64,000 nt of DNA from Acidovorax benzenivorans (GTDB lineage Bacteria > Pseudomonadota > Gammaproteobacteria > Burkholderiales > Burkholderiaceae_C): the NCBI RefSeq assembly GCF_028680575.1, contig NZ_JAPCKI010000011.1, positions 1-64,000 on the forward strand, read 5' to 3'. Each line of letters opens with the position of its first letter. Position 1 is the first letter of the stretch. Of the stretch, positions 41,809 through 50,303 are shown piece by piece. Both the position numbers and the translations under genes were made by a program. The notes under the pieces were generated by a model. It had not been told where the DNA came from, ran no database searches, and saw nothing but the letters and a program-made list of their open reading frames with translations.

Positions 41809-42951
41809 TCAGACCGCAGCCATCAGCCTGCGCGCATCCAGCGCGGCTATAGGCCGCCGTGTGCGACCCTGAGTGATCAGATCGGTCAGTGTGGCGCCCA
41901 CCACGGGCACCAGCTCGAAGCCGTGCCCCGAATAGCCAAAGGCATGGAATACCCCTGGAGCATTTACCGCGGGACACACCACAGGCAGCAGGTCCGCTGT
42001 CTTCGCCTCAAGGCCCGACCACACGCGCACCATGCGCACATTGCGCACGCTTGGAAATACGTCCGTCGCAGCTCGCGCGCCTTTGGAGAGCACGCCCATC
42101 CGCACCGAGGAGGACTCGGCATCCAGGTCCGCGATGCCCTGCAGACCGCCACCGATAACCAGCGTGCCTTGGTCAGACTGCTTGAACGACAGCGAGCGCC
42201 CCATGATCGACACAACCGGCTTGACCAGGGGTGCCAACCGCTCCGTAACGATCATCATCGAGGCCTTGGTCCCAAGAGGAATCTCGTCGCCCACCATGCC
42301 AGCGATACGCCCCGCCCATGCGCCTGCGGCGTTCACGATGAAGGGAACCACGATGGATTCTCCATCCACCTCAACGGCAGGACCTTGCAAAGCCAGCGCC
42401 CAGTCCTGTCCGCGGCGTTCGATCCCTGTCACCCCGCACCCCTGCCGGATGACGGCACCCGCCAATTCGGCACTGCGGCGGAAGGCTGCGAGCGTGCGGT
42501 GCGGATCTGCCGCACCATCGATGCGAGAAATGGAAGCGCCCAGGCATTGGGGGTTGATGGCGGGTACCAGTCTCCGCAATTCCTGGGCGTCGATGATCTG
42601 TTCATGTTGGTAGCCTGCGGCGGACAGGCTGGAAACACGCTGCTCCAGTTTGGCCAAGTGCTCGGGGCGGTCCGCTACGCAGATCTGGCCGTTGGGATGA
42701 AAACCGCAGTCGTCACCCACGAGCGCCGAAATGCGATGCCACATTTCCATGGACTCCAGAGCCAGGTCGAGCTCTCCGACATCCCGGTTGAGCGTGCGCA
42801 CGCCAGCGGCCGTCGCGCCCGACGCATGGCGCCCCACCCAGGACTTTTCCAGCACCACTACACGCTTTCCGGCCCGGCACAGGTGCAAGGCCGCAGACAG
42901 GCCGTGCAGGCCGCCGCCGACTACAGCCACATCGAAGACGCGCGCGCTCAT
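41809..42951 (-). CDS. FAD-dependent DAO-family oxidoreductase (opine oxidase beta-like subunit)
   Basis: This 380-residue flavoprotein has the FAD-binding VAVVGGGLHGLSAALHLCRA fold at residues 8-27 and the DAO-family C-terminal GYSGHGFELVPVVG. It corresponds to the catalytic subunit of OoxB/LhpB-type heteromeric dehydrogenases, which oxidise opines, D-hydroxyproline or similar secondary amines. The ATG overlaps the stop of the upstream FAD/Fe-S subunit gene (ATGA). It is the third gene of the operon in the direction of transcription. The substrate is inferred from the octopine-dehydrogenase-like gene beyond it. Confidence 0.88.
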   Translation of the reverse strand: MSARVFDVAVVGGGLHGLSAALHLCRAGKRVVVLEKSWVGRHASGATAAGVRTLNRDVGELDLALESMEMWHRISALVGDDCGFHPNGQICVADRPEHLAKLEQRVSSLSAAGYQHEQIIDAQELRRLVPAINPQCLGASISRIDGAADPHRTLAAFRRSAELAGAVIRQGCGVTGIERRGQDWALALQGPAVEVDGESIVVPFIVNAAGAWAGRIAGMVGDEIPLGTKASMMIVTERLAPLVKPVVSIMGRSLSFKQSDQGTLVIGGGLQGIADLDAESSSVRMGVLSKGARAATDVFPSVRNVRMVRVWSGLEAKTADLLPVVCPAVNAPGVFHAFGYSGHGFELVPVVGATLTDLITQGRTRRPIAALDARRLMAAV

Positions 42952-44348
42952 GGTGCCTCCTGTCCGTTGTCCAGCGATGCCAACTCGCCCAATGTCAGCT
43001 GCTTGAACGGCGGACGTATGCGGTGGAACCCAACCTCCTGCACCGTTTTTCCGTGCGCCTGCGCAAGGATGTGGGCAACCGTGTAGCCGCAATGCCGACC
43101 CTGGCACGGCCCCATTCCCGCACGCGTCAGCGACTTCACCTGGTTTGGGTCCGGCCGCCCGCCGGCCACTGTTGCTCTGATATCTCCTGCCGTCAGCTCT
43201 TCGCAGCGGCAGACCACCGTGTCGTCGGGCGGAGAGAACAGTTCCGCACGGGGCGGGTAGATCGCATCCAGAAGAGGACGTATCGCCATCTCCCGCGCAA
43301 GGTGCATGCGCAGCGGCCTGGCCAGCCGGTTGGCGGCATCCGAATCCAGCCGCCCCATGCTCAGGGCGGCACCGACAGCAGACAGCGTTCCCCGAGTGCA
43401 TGCCGCGCGGGCACCGCCAATGCCACCGCCGTCGCCGGCCACGAATATGCCGGGTTTGCTAGTCATTCCCCATGGGTCCAGCAAAGGCACCAGGCTCAGC
43501 TGCGACACGCTCCACGCATGCTCGCACGCAAGCGCATGCGTCATGTGCACAGAGGGGACCACCCCCTCGTGCACGAGCAACAGTTGCAGATCCACCGCGC
43601 CTTCCTTTCCAGAAGCCGTTTTGTAGGAAAGCTGCTCCAGCCGCTGCGTACCATGTGCACGCAACTGGGTCACGCCCCGCACTATGGGAAACCCTGCCCG
43701 GCGAACTTCGCGCATCCAGGCTGCGCCCTTGGCCAGGTCCTTCCACGCTGCGAGAGCACCCGCAGCATGCGCGATACCCCGCCGCCAGGCCCCCGGGGAG
43801 GTCGTGTCCAGCCAACCCGCAATTCGTCCACCAGCACGCAGCAGTTGCACCATGTACAGCAACACCAACGGCCCGCTACCTGCGATCCAGGGCGCCACCT
43901 GTGGGATCTCCCGAGCATTTTTCATCAGGATCTGTGAAGCACCAACAGTGAGCACTCCGGGCAAGGTCCAACCTGGGAACGGCGCTGGCCGCTCCTGGGC
44001 GCCAGTCGCCAACAGCACGCAGGTCGCCTGCACGCATTCGGCCTTCTGGGCGTGGCTCATGAAAACCTTCCATCCAGGTTCGATCTGCCAGACCTGGGTT
44101 CCGGGTTCGTACAACGCACCGCTCGCGCGAAAAGACCGCGCCAGCGGCAGGCCGGCCGCATACTCCTCACCCAGCAGCGAGGCCATGCCAGACTCTGCGC
44201 GTGCTTCCACCGCGCGCCAGATCTGCCCACCTGGGGCGGACTGCTCATCCACCACCAGCACTTTCAAGCCCAATTGCCGTGCCTGCACTGCGGCGGACAT
44301 GCCAGCGGGTCCGGCTCCGATGATCAAAAGATCCACGCTGCGGTTCAT
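42948..44348 (-). CDS. FAD/NAD-binding oxidoreductase with BFD-like [2Fe-2S] domain (opine oxidase alpha-like subunit)
   Basis: The 466-residue protein begins with an FAD-binding motif ([18 protein letters not shown]) and a second nucleotide-binding region, and ends with a BFD-like iron-sulfur domain (VVCRCEELTAGDI and MGPCQGRHCGYTV) with four cysteines for a [2Fe-2S] cluster. This is the OoxA/LhpE-type alpha subunit of heteromeric amine dehydrogenases. It overlaps both neighbours by four bases. The same architecture recurs in the gene at 58292-59722. Confidence 0.88.
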   Translation of the reverse strand: MNRSVDLLIIGAGPAGMSAAVQARQLGLKVLVVDEQSAPGGQIWRAVEARAESGMASLLGEEYAAGLPLARSFRASGALYEPGTQVWQIEPGWKVFMSHAQKAECVQATCVLLATGAQERPAPFPGWTLPGVLTVGASQILMKNAREIPQVAPWIAGSGPLVLLYMVQLLRAGGRIAGWLDTTSPGAWRRGIAHAAGALAAWKDLAKGAAWMREVRRAGFPIVRGVTQLRAHGTQRLEQLSYKTASGKEGAVDLQLLLVHEGVVPSVHMTHALACEHAWSVSQLSLVPLLDPWGMTSKPGIFVAGDGGGIGGARAACTRGTLSAVGAALSMGRLDSDAANRLARPLRMHLAREMAIRPLLDAIYPPRAELFSPPDDTVVCRCEELTAGDIRATVAGGRPDPNQVKSLTRAGMGPCQGRHCGYTVAHILAQAHGKTVQEVGFHRIRPPFKQLTLGELASLDNGQEAP

Positions 44349-44707
44349 CGCGACACCTCACTACCAATCGCCATGGCACCGCAATCTGGCACTTCGATAG
44401 CCATTTCGCGGCGGCCGTTCTGACGCTGCACACACATGCCCTCACCGACCTCCACAAGGCAGGTCTGGGTGGAGGCCACCCCGTCCACGATGGCCAGGCA
44501 TTCGAAGCACACACCCATCAGGCAGTAGGGTGCACGCGGGCTGCCGGTAACTGGAGTAGTCCTGGACGCCGGGGGATCAAGCCGCAGCAGCACCGAGGCA
44601 ACCGAGTCACCTGGTTCCGCGGTGATGGCTTGTCCGTCGACCGTCAGGGTGAGCAGATGAACACGGACCCGGTCATCGGGAAGCTTTCGAAACAGGGGGG
44701 CAGTCAT
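44345..44707 (-). CDS. Small [2Fe-2S] subunit of an opine oxidase-like dehydrogenase
   Basis: This 120-residue protein contains the SPRAPYCLMGVCFECLAIVDG motif with C-x4-C-x2-C spacing and a fourth cysteine about a dozen residues on (TQTCLVEV), a plant-type [2Fe-2S] cluster. It corresponds to the gamma subunit of opine oxidase and hydroxyproline dehydrogenases (the SoxA-like N-terminal module in one-piece sarcosine oxidase). The start at 44707 agrees with the length of the paralogue at 57984. It is the first gene of the operon. Confidence 0.88.
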   Translation of the reverse strand: MTAPLFRKLPDDRVRVHLLTLTVDGQAITAEPGDSVASVLLRLDPPASRTTPVTGSPRAPYCLMGVCFECLAIVDGVASTQTCLVEVGEGMCVQRQNGRREMAIEVPDCGAMAIGSEVSR

Positions 44708-45000
44708 GGGAGAGTGGCTGCAAGCAGCATTGGTAGGCCGCATGCGGCCATGCAGCCGCAAACGAGCGTTGAACAGAACGCCGGCACAACGCTGTGATCG
44801 CTCCATGCGCACCAATGCTGGACGCAACAGATCTGCTCATTGCCGCGGGACTCAAATCGCTCGTGGCGACTGCAGTCCCAGACAGAGGGGCAGGAATGGA
44901 TGGAGAGACGGACCAGGACCATGTACCGGCATTGGTGGATGTCCAGTCATGCTATGGCGCTACATCAAATTCATCTATCCCAAGAAAAGGGTCGACCCAT

Positions 45001-45912
45001 TCAAGCAGCGCAAGTGTTGCGGGTCTTTTCGGTGGCTGTGGCCATGTACTGCAGTAGATCTTTGGCCGGTGCGTTGAGCCGCGTGTCCCCCAATGCCATT
45101 GCTTGCACGCTGAAGGGCAGGCCGGGTTGCAACGGCAAGGCCGAACCTCCTTTTCTGCGATGCATGGCTCCGGTGAACGGATCAACCACCGAGATGCCCA
45201 AACCACGCATCACAAGTTCGCTGGCAGTGAGGGACTGCGACGTCTCTGACAGGATGTCCAATTCCCCTCCCGCTTCCTTGAGCAGGATTTCCAGTCGCTT
45301 TTGAATTGCCCCCGTTAAGGCCACGAAGGGACGGCCCATAAGCTGCTGCATATCCACCGGACGATGGCTCTCCGGCCACTCAGCAGGCCCGGCGATGCAG
45401 ACGCAATCCGCAGTGAACTCCGCCACGTTCTCGACCTCGCCGACAGCCAAACGGTGTGCTCCGAAGCCGATGTCTGCCTGCCGATTGCGCACGCTGCGCA
45501 CAACCTCGATGGAGGAAACAATGTCCAGACTCACCACGACGTTTGGATGCTGGCGCCGAAGGAACGCGATCGCATCCGGCATGACCGAGTGCCCCAAAGC
45601 GGGGATGGCACAGATAGATAGGCGGCCCATGCGCTGCTTACGAAGTTGCTCGGAGAAGCGGGCGATATCCTCTAGCCCCAAAAAGGACTGCTGCACCTTG
45701 GCCATGAGTGCTAGCGCCTCCTCCGTTGGCTTGACCGTCCGGCCGTGCTTCGCGAACAGCTGAAATCCCACGACCCGCTGCAGCTCGGATATGGTTCGGC
45801 TCACTGCCGACTGGGAGGTACCCAATGCATCGGCTGCGGCGCCGATACCGCCCTTCATAACAGCGGCCCGGAACGCCTCAATCATCTGGTGTGTCAACAA
45901 CTGCGTCGGCAT
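45001..45912 (-). CDS. LysR-family transcriptional regulator
   Basis: This 303-residue regulator has a LysR helix-turn-helix (IEAFRAAVMKGGIGAAADAL and TSQSAVSRTISELQ) and a C-terminal ligand-binding domain. It belongs to the subgroup close to OccR/NocR of octopine and nopaline regulation by overall pattern, though that rests on eye alone. It shares its strand with the oxidase operon, which begins about 290 bases downstream, so it is a candidate regulator of that operon. The start is set by the LysR alignment; GGAGG lies upstream (minus strand, 45918-45922). Confidence 0.85.
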   Translation of the reverse strand: MPTQLLTHQMIEAFRAAVMKGGIGAAADALGTSQSAVSRTISELQRVVGFQLFAKHGRTVKPTEEALALMAKVQQSFLGLEDIARFSEQLRKQRMGRLSICAIPALGHSVMPDAIAFLRRQHPNVVVSLDIVSSIEVVRSVRNRQADIGFGAHRLAVGEVENVAEFTADCVCIAGPAEWPESHRPVDMQQLMGRPFVALTGAIQKRLEILLKEAGGELDILSETSQSLTASELVMRGLGISVVDPFTGAMHRRKGGSALPLQPGLPFSVQAMALGDTRLNAPAKDLLQYMATATEKTRNTCAA

Positions 45913-46000
45913 GGCGCCCTCCTCGATAGCTTGCAGTGTAGGGCTCGCAAGAGGCGGGCCAATGGTCTCATCCCAGGTTCCTCGTAGCTTTACACGAGCG

Positions 46001-46034
46001 AAAAAAAGGGGCCAGCGCTTGCTTCGCCGGCCCC
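46001..46034 (-). terminator. Rho-independent terminator of the porin gene
   Basis: On the minus strand GGGGCCGGCG pairs with CGCTGGCCCC, with one wobble pair, around a seven-base loop, followed by seven T residues. It lies about 50 bases after the porin stop. Confidence 0.8.
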
Positions 46035-46081
46035 CAATCACCTTGGAGAGATTCGCGCTGTGGTGGACGATGCCAGAAAGA

Positions 46082-47149
46082 TCAGAATGTGTGGCGCACC
46101 CCGAGGTCGAAGCCAGAGGAGGCCTGATTGGCACCCGTCACTGCGCCATTGAGTGCGGCTGCGGCACCGCCTCGGTTCTTGACGTGACCGTAGGCGCCAT
46201 ATAACGAGGTGCGCTTGGACAGGTAGTGCACATAGCCCAGCGATACCTTGTCGGACTGGGGTGTTCCCGCAGCAGTAGTTTTATATGTGGACCACTGGGC
46301 CTTGATTTCACCGGCACCCACCCGGTAGATCCCTCCCAGTTGATAGCCCTTGCCGGTCAGGCCCGCGAGAGTGCCAACCTTCTCGCGGTAGTACCCGCCC
46401 ATGGCGGTGAACGCACCTATGTCGTAGCGGCCGCCCAGATTGGTGGACGTGATGTCACCCGTGGCTGCGGTGGAGGCGTACTGCGTGCGCGTGGTGGAGA
46501 AAGCAACGTTCAGGGGCCCTGCCTTGTAGCCCAGACGCAGGCCGCCACCATTGCCGTCCTTTTCGGTGGCCGCTGCATTGCGCAGGTTTTCACCCAGGTA
46601 ATACTGCACCACGCCGTACACGCCGCCGAGGTTGGAAGGCAGGAAGTACATGATGCCGTTGGACACCCGTGTGGGAATCGGCCCTGTGAGCGCACTGGCG
46701 TACGCCTGTGATGCGGCGACACCGCTGTTGCCAAAGGGATCGAACTCAAAGCGGTTGTAGTAAGCCACCGAGTAGTCGCGCCCCAGGCGCAATTCACCCA
46801 CGCTGTTGGACAGGCTCACAGTGGAGCGCCTGCTGAAGGTGAGACCGCCGCCCCCAGCGCTACCGCTTGTCTGGTTGTTGGTGCTGGTCGTGCCACCGCT
46901 ACCGTTATCGGTGAGCAGACCCGCTTCGAGCCAGAAGCTTGCCGAGAGACCGCCGCCCAAGTCCTCCACGCCGCGAAAGCCCAGGCGCGATCCACCTGTG
47001 CCGCCAGAGGCGAGTTGCGAGCGATCAGCCACGCTGCCCGAGCCCACCTGCAGGTAGGTGTCCACGACCCCAAACAGGGTGACTGATGATTGCGCGCTGG
47101 CCGCGCCGCAAGCGGTGATCGCAAGGCTACACAAAAGATGTTTGTTCAC
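46082..47149 (-). CDS. Gram-negative outer-membrane porin
   Basis: This 355-residue protein starts with a signal peptide (NKHLLCSLAITACGAASAQ), followed by SSVTLFGVVDTYLQ, the usual first strand of betaproteobacterial trimeric porins, and ends HTF, the C-terminal Phe recognised by the BAM machinery. Alternating hydrophobic residues through the chain fit a 16-strand barrel. The start is GTG at 47149, with GGAGAA upstream; the longer frame upstream lacks a start that fits a leader. A terminator-like hairpin stands just before the ribosome binding site. It probably takes up small anions for the neighbouring catabolic genes. Confidence 0.9.
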   Translation of the reverse strand: MNKHLLCSLAITACGAASAQSSVTLFGVVDTYLQVGSGSVADRSQLASGGTGGSRLGFRGVEDLGGGLSASFWLEAGLLTDNGSGGTTSTNNQTSGSAGGGGLTFSRRSTVSLSNSVGELRLGRDYSVAYYNRFEFDPFGNSGVAASQAYASALTGPIPTRVSNGIMYFLPSNLGGVYGVVQYYLGENLRNAAATEKDGNGGGLRLGYKAGPLNVAFSTTRTQYASTAATGDITSTNLGGRYDIGAFTAMGGYYREKVGTLAGLTGKGYQLGGIYRVGAGEIKAQWSTYKTTAAGTPQSDKVSLGYVHYLSKRTSLYGAYGHVKNRGGAAAALNGAVTGANQASSGFDLGVRHTF

Positions 47150-47162
47150 TGAACTTCTCCGA

Positions 47163-47183
47163 TAAAATTCCCGCTTTGGCGGG
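47163..47183 (-). promoter_or_regulatory. Terminator-like hairpin in the porin leader
   Basis: CCCGC and GCGGG form a five-base stem with a four-base loop (47170-47183); on the minus strand it is followed by AATTTTAT and then by the porin ribosome binding site. It could be an attenuator or the terminator of the gene upstream. The rest of the gap to 47456 shows no gene. Confidence 0.45.
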
Positions 47184-47456
47184 TTATTGATTGCTTGCCT
47201 TGCTGCCACTTCCAAGTGGCCATGCACCGCGCTCGCTTCGGCTTTTTTCAGGCATGGCTGCGCCACCGCTCCGCCCGGATCGGGGCAGGCGCAATGAGGG
47301 CTTCTGCAGCAACAGGCAAAACCGTCCTCCTCCTGACCGCAAAGGTCTGGATACGGGCTGTCTGGCGTGTGGGGACTTGTGGGGACTATCGAATAGGCAG
47401 TCCTTTCATGCAGTGTTGATTTGCACTTTTCACACTACGGCTTTGCTGGCGTCTAC

Positions 47457-48425
47457 CTACTCGACCTTGATGTCAGCATCGACTATCACCTTGCGCCACT
47501 TCTGGATGTCGTCGCGCACACGGGCGGTAAACTGAGTTGGGTTGCTGGCCACAATGGAAAACCCTGCTTCCTCAAGTTTCTGGCGCATCTTGGGCTCGTT
47601 AAGCACGGTGCGGATGTCGTTACTGATTTTGCTGACGATGGGTGCTGGAGTGCCTGCGGGCGCGAACAAGCCGAACCACACATCCGACTCGTACCCTGGG
47701 TAACCTGACTCTGCGATGGTGGGCACCTGCGGTAGCAAGGGGCTGCGCTTGGCGCTGGTTACCCCCAGCACACGCAGCTTGTTGGCCTTCATATAGGGCA
47801 TCGTGGTCATCACCACGTCGAAGCTTGCCAGCAACTGTCCCGCTACGAGGTCGTTCATCGCTGGCCCCGAGCCTCGGTACGGGATCGCCAGCATCTTCAA
47901 GCCGGCTCGGGCCGCGAACAATGCCATTGACATGTGCGGCGTGGTGCCCACGCTGCCGTTGTAGGGGATTTCGCCAGGCCGAGCCTTCGCATACGCCACG
48001 AATTCTTGGACCGTATGGACCGGTACAGAAGGATGCACCGACAACAATTGGGGGATGGTGACCATCTCCGAGATCGGCACGAAGTCGCGTTGGACGTTGT
48101 AGGGCAGTTTGGGATAGAGCGTCTGCGCCACAGCGTGCGTCGATACGGTGCCCAGCAACAGGGTGTAGCCATCGGGCTTGGACTTGGCGACTGCATCGGC
48201 TCCGATGATGCCCGCTGCGCCGGCCCGGTTGTCGACGATCACTGACTGCTTCCAGATATCGCCCAGTCTGTCGGCCAAACTACGGGCCAGCAAGTCCGTA
48301 GACCCGCCCGCCGAGAACGGCACAACGATCTTGACCACTTTGTCGGGATAGGCATCCTGGGCTGAGGCTGTTAGCCCGAACAGGGCGACACCGAGGCTGA
48401 ATACCAAAGCACGGGCTAAAGTCAT
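47457..48425 (-). CDS. Bug-family (TctC-type) periplasmic receptor
   Basis: This 322-residue protein has a signal peptide (LARALVFSLGVALFGLTASA) and the Bug loops VVKIVVPFSAGGSTD and DNRAGAAGIIG. It follows the hydantoinase gene pair on the same strand by about 90 bases, so it is probably co-transcribed with them and binds their substrate, such as a cyclic amide or its ring-opened acid. No permease gene is near. The start at 48425 is set by the leader; a longer frame upstream is unlikely. Confidence 0.9.
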   Translation of the reverse strand: MTLARALVFSLGVALFGLTASAQDAYPDKVVKIVVPFSAGGSTDLLARSLADRLGDIWKQSVIVDNRAGAAGIIGADAVAKSKPDGYTLLLGTVSTHAVAQTLYPKLPYNVQRDFVPISEMVTIPQLLSVHPSVPVHTVQEFVAYAKARPGEIPYNGSVGTTPHMSMALFAARAGLKMLAIPYRGSGPAMNDLVAGQLLASFDVVMTTMPYMKANKLRVLGVTSAKRSPLLPQVPTIAESGYPGYESDVWFGLFAPAGTPAPIVSKISNDIRTVLNEPKMRQKLEEAGFSIVASNPTQFTARVRDDIQKWRKVIVDADIKVE

Positions 48426-48518
48426 GGGATCCTTTTTGGAGTTGAAGAGAAAGCAAAGGAAATTGCACGCATTGCTGCGGCACGCGGGAGAGCGCTCCCG
48501 CGCTGGCACTGACCCGGC

Positions 48519-50294
48519 TCAAGCCGCAGGAGCGGACCGATGCTGTGCTAGATCAAGCGCCGCTTGCGTGCGTTCGGCACCGTAGTCATGCTGCGCGGCC
48601 TGCACGGACACCAGTCCGTCACGCAGGTCAGCAGCCAGGGCCTCTAGCGCACGCTCCGATGGCGAGCCAAAGCCCGCGCCGCCTGGCGTTTCTATTCGCA
48701 CGGTCTCGCCGCGAGCAAGCACCAAGCGCGTGACTTTGGAGGACAGGACCTGCTCGCGCTCACCCTCGCCGGCATTGAGTACGATGCGCCCCCTGCCTCC
48801 TTCGCCCCCCCCTTCGGCGCCGGCGGCGCCTTGGTGATGACTATCGGATCGGGCCGAGTACACCGTTCCGTCCTGCAGTGCGCGCACTTCCCGCACGATC
48901 CCGAGCCCACCGCGCTGGCGTCCTGAGCCGCCGGAATCGGCAATCAGCCCGTAGTGTTCGACGCGCAGCGGAAACTCGTTTTCCAGCACTTCGGTCGGCA
49001 GGTTGCGCGAGTTGGTGATGTGGACGTGAATGCCGTCCATGCCATCGGCGTCATCGCGCGCGCCACCACCGCCACCCAGGGTCTCGCCAAACAGAAAGAG
49101 GTTTCCCCTTGCAGGATGCGGCCCCGAGAACGAGATCGATGGCATGGTGTCGCAGCCGGAGGCGATGAGGCGTTCGCGCGGAACCAGAGTGCGGAATGCT
49201 CCGATGATGGATCCGGCTAGCCGCTGGCAGGTAATGGTGCGGGCGCCGCACGCTGCGGGGGAACGCGGATTGACAATGGATCCCTCGGGAGCTCGGATCA
49301 CGATGGCTTCCGACAACCCACTGTTGGCTAACAACTCCGGATCGAGCATTGTCTTGACGCAGTAGTAAACAGTGGCTCGCAGGGCACTTTCGGCCACGTT
49401 CAGTGCCCCGCGCGACTGGACGCCGCTGCCCTCGAAGTCCACCACGAGATTGCTCCCTTCCTTGAAAATGGTAGCGGTCAGCGGCACGCGTGCGCCCTCC
49501 CCCGTGCCATCGTCATCCATCCACGTGGTGAAGGTATGGCGCCCCGGCGCAAGGGCGGCGATGCGGTGCTCGATACGCCGCGCTGTGTACGTCAGTACGT
49601 CGTCGACGGCTTGCCGAAAGGCGGCGGCTCCACCCATGCGCTGAATGAGCGCAATGGCTGCAGCGGCTCCCTTGGCATTGGTCGCAATCTGAACGCGCAG
49701 ATCGAGCGACCGCTCCTGCGAGAGCCGCGAGTTCAGGGCGATCAGGGCGATGACGTCGTCGTCCACTTCGTGGGCACGGGCCACACGGATGACCGGGATG
49801 CGCAGACCTTCTTCGTGAATGCTGGCGGCTCGTGCAGAGATTGAGCCCGGAGTGGCCCCACCTATGTCAGAGTGATGGCCGATGTTGGCCGCAAAGGCGA
49901 CCAGGTCACCCTCCACAAATACCGGCGTGATGATGGAGATGTCGGGCAGGTGCGTTCCGCCAGCGGCATAGGGGTCGTTACAGACATAGACGTCGCCCTC
50001 ACGGATATCACTGGTCTGATAGCGCGCCAAGACGCCCTCAACGGCCCCCAGCAGCGAACCCAAGTGCACAGGAATATGGGTGCCCTGGGCCACAAGACGT
50101 CCGCGGTGGTCGAACATGCCGACGGAGAAATCCCGCCGCTCTTTGATCTGGGTGGAGAACGACGCCCTCATCATGTTGCTGGCCATGGACTCGGTGATGG
50201 CAAGCAGTCGGTTGGTGAAGACCTCCACGGCGACAGGGTCGAAGTGGCGTGTGCCTGCGCTTGCAGGGTTGGCATGGGTGGTGTCGATACGCAT
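48519..50294 (-). CDS. hyuB: Hydantoinase B/oxoprolinase family subunit
   Basis: This 591-residue protein covers the full HyuB domain: DPVAVEVFTNRLLAITESMA at the N-terminus, ASFSTQIKERRDFSVGMFD, the GRLVAQGTHIPVHLGSL motif and a glycine-rich C-terminus with GGSGRQRGGLGIVREV. With HyuA it forms ATP-dependent hydantoinases, 5-oxoprolinases or acetone carboxylase-like enzymes that open a cyclic amide. It lies nine bases after hyuA in one operon. The substrate cannot be told from sequence alone. Confidence 0.92.
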   Translation of the reverse strand: MRIDTTHANPASAGTRHFDPVAVEVFTNRLLAITESMASNMMRASFSTQIKERRDFSVGMFDHRGRLVAQGTHIPVHLGSLLGAVEGVLARYQTSDIREGDVYVCNDPYAAGGTHLPDISIITPVFVEGDLVAFAANIGHHSDIGGATPGSISARAASIHEEGLRIPVIRVARAHEVDDDVIALIALNSRLSQERSLDLRVQIATNAKGAAAAIALIQRMGGAAAFRQAVDDVLTYTARRIEHRIAALAPGRHTFTTWMDDDGTGEGARVPLTATIFKEGSNLVVDFEGSGVQSRGALNVAESALRATVYYCVKTMLDPELLANSGLSEAIVIRAPEGSIVNPRSPAACGARTITCQRLAGSIIGAFRTLVPRERLIASGCDTMPSISFSGPHPARGNLFLFGETLGGGGGARDDADGMDGIHVHITNSRNLPTEVLENEFPLRVEHYGLIADSGGSGRQRGGLGIVREVRALQDGTVYSARSDSHHQGAAGAEGGGEGGRGRIVLNAGEGEREQVLSSKVTRLVLARGETVRIETPGGAGFGSPSERALEALAADLRDGLVSVQAAQHDYGAERTQAALDLAQHRSAPAA

Positions 50295-50303
50295 GGATAA
50301 ATC

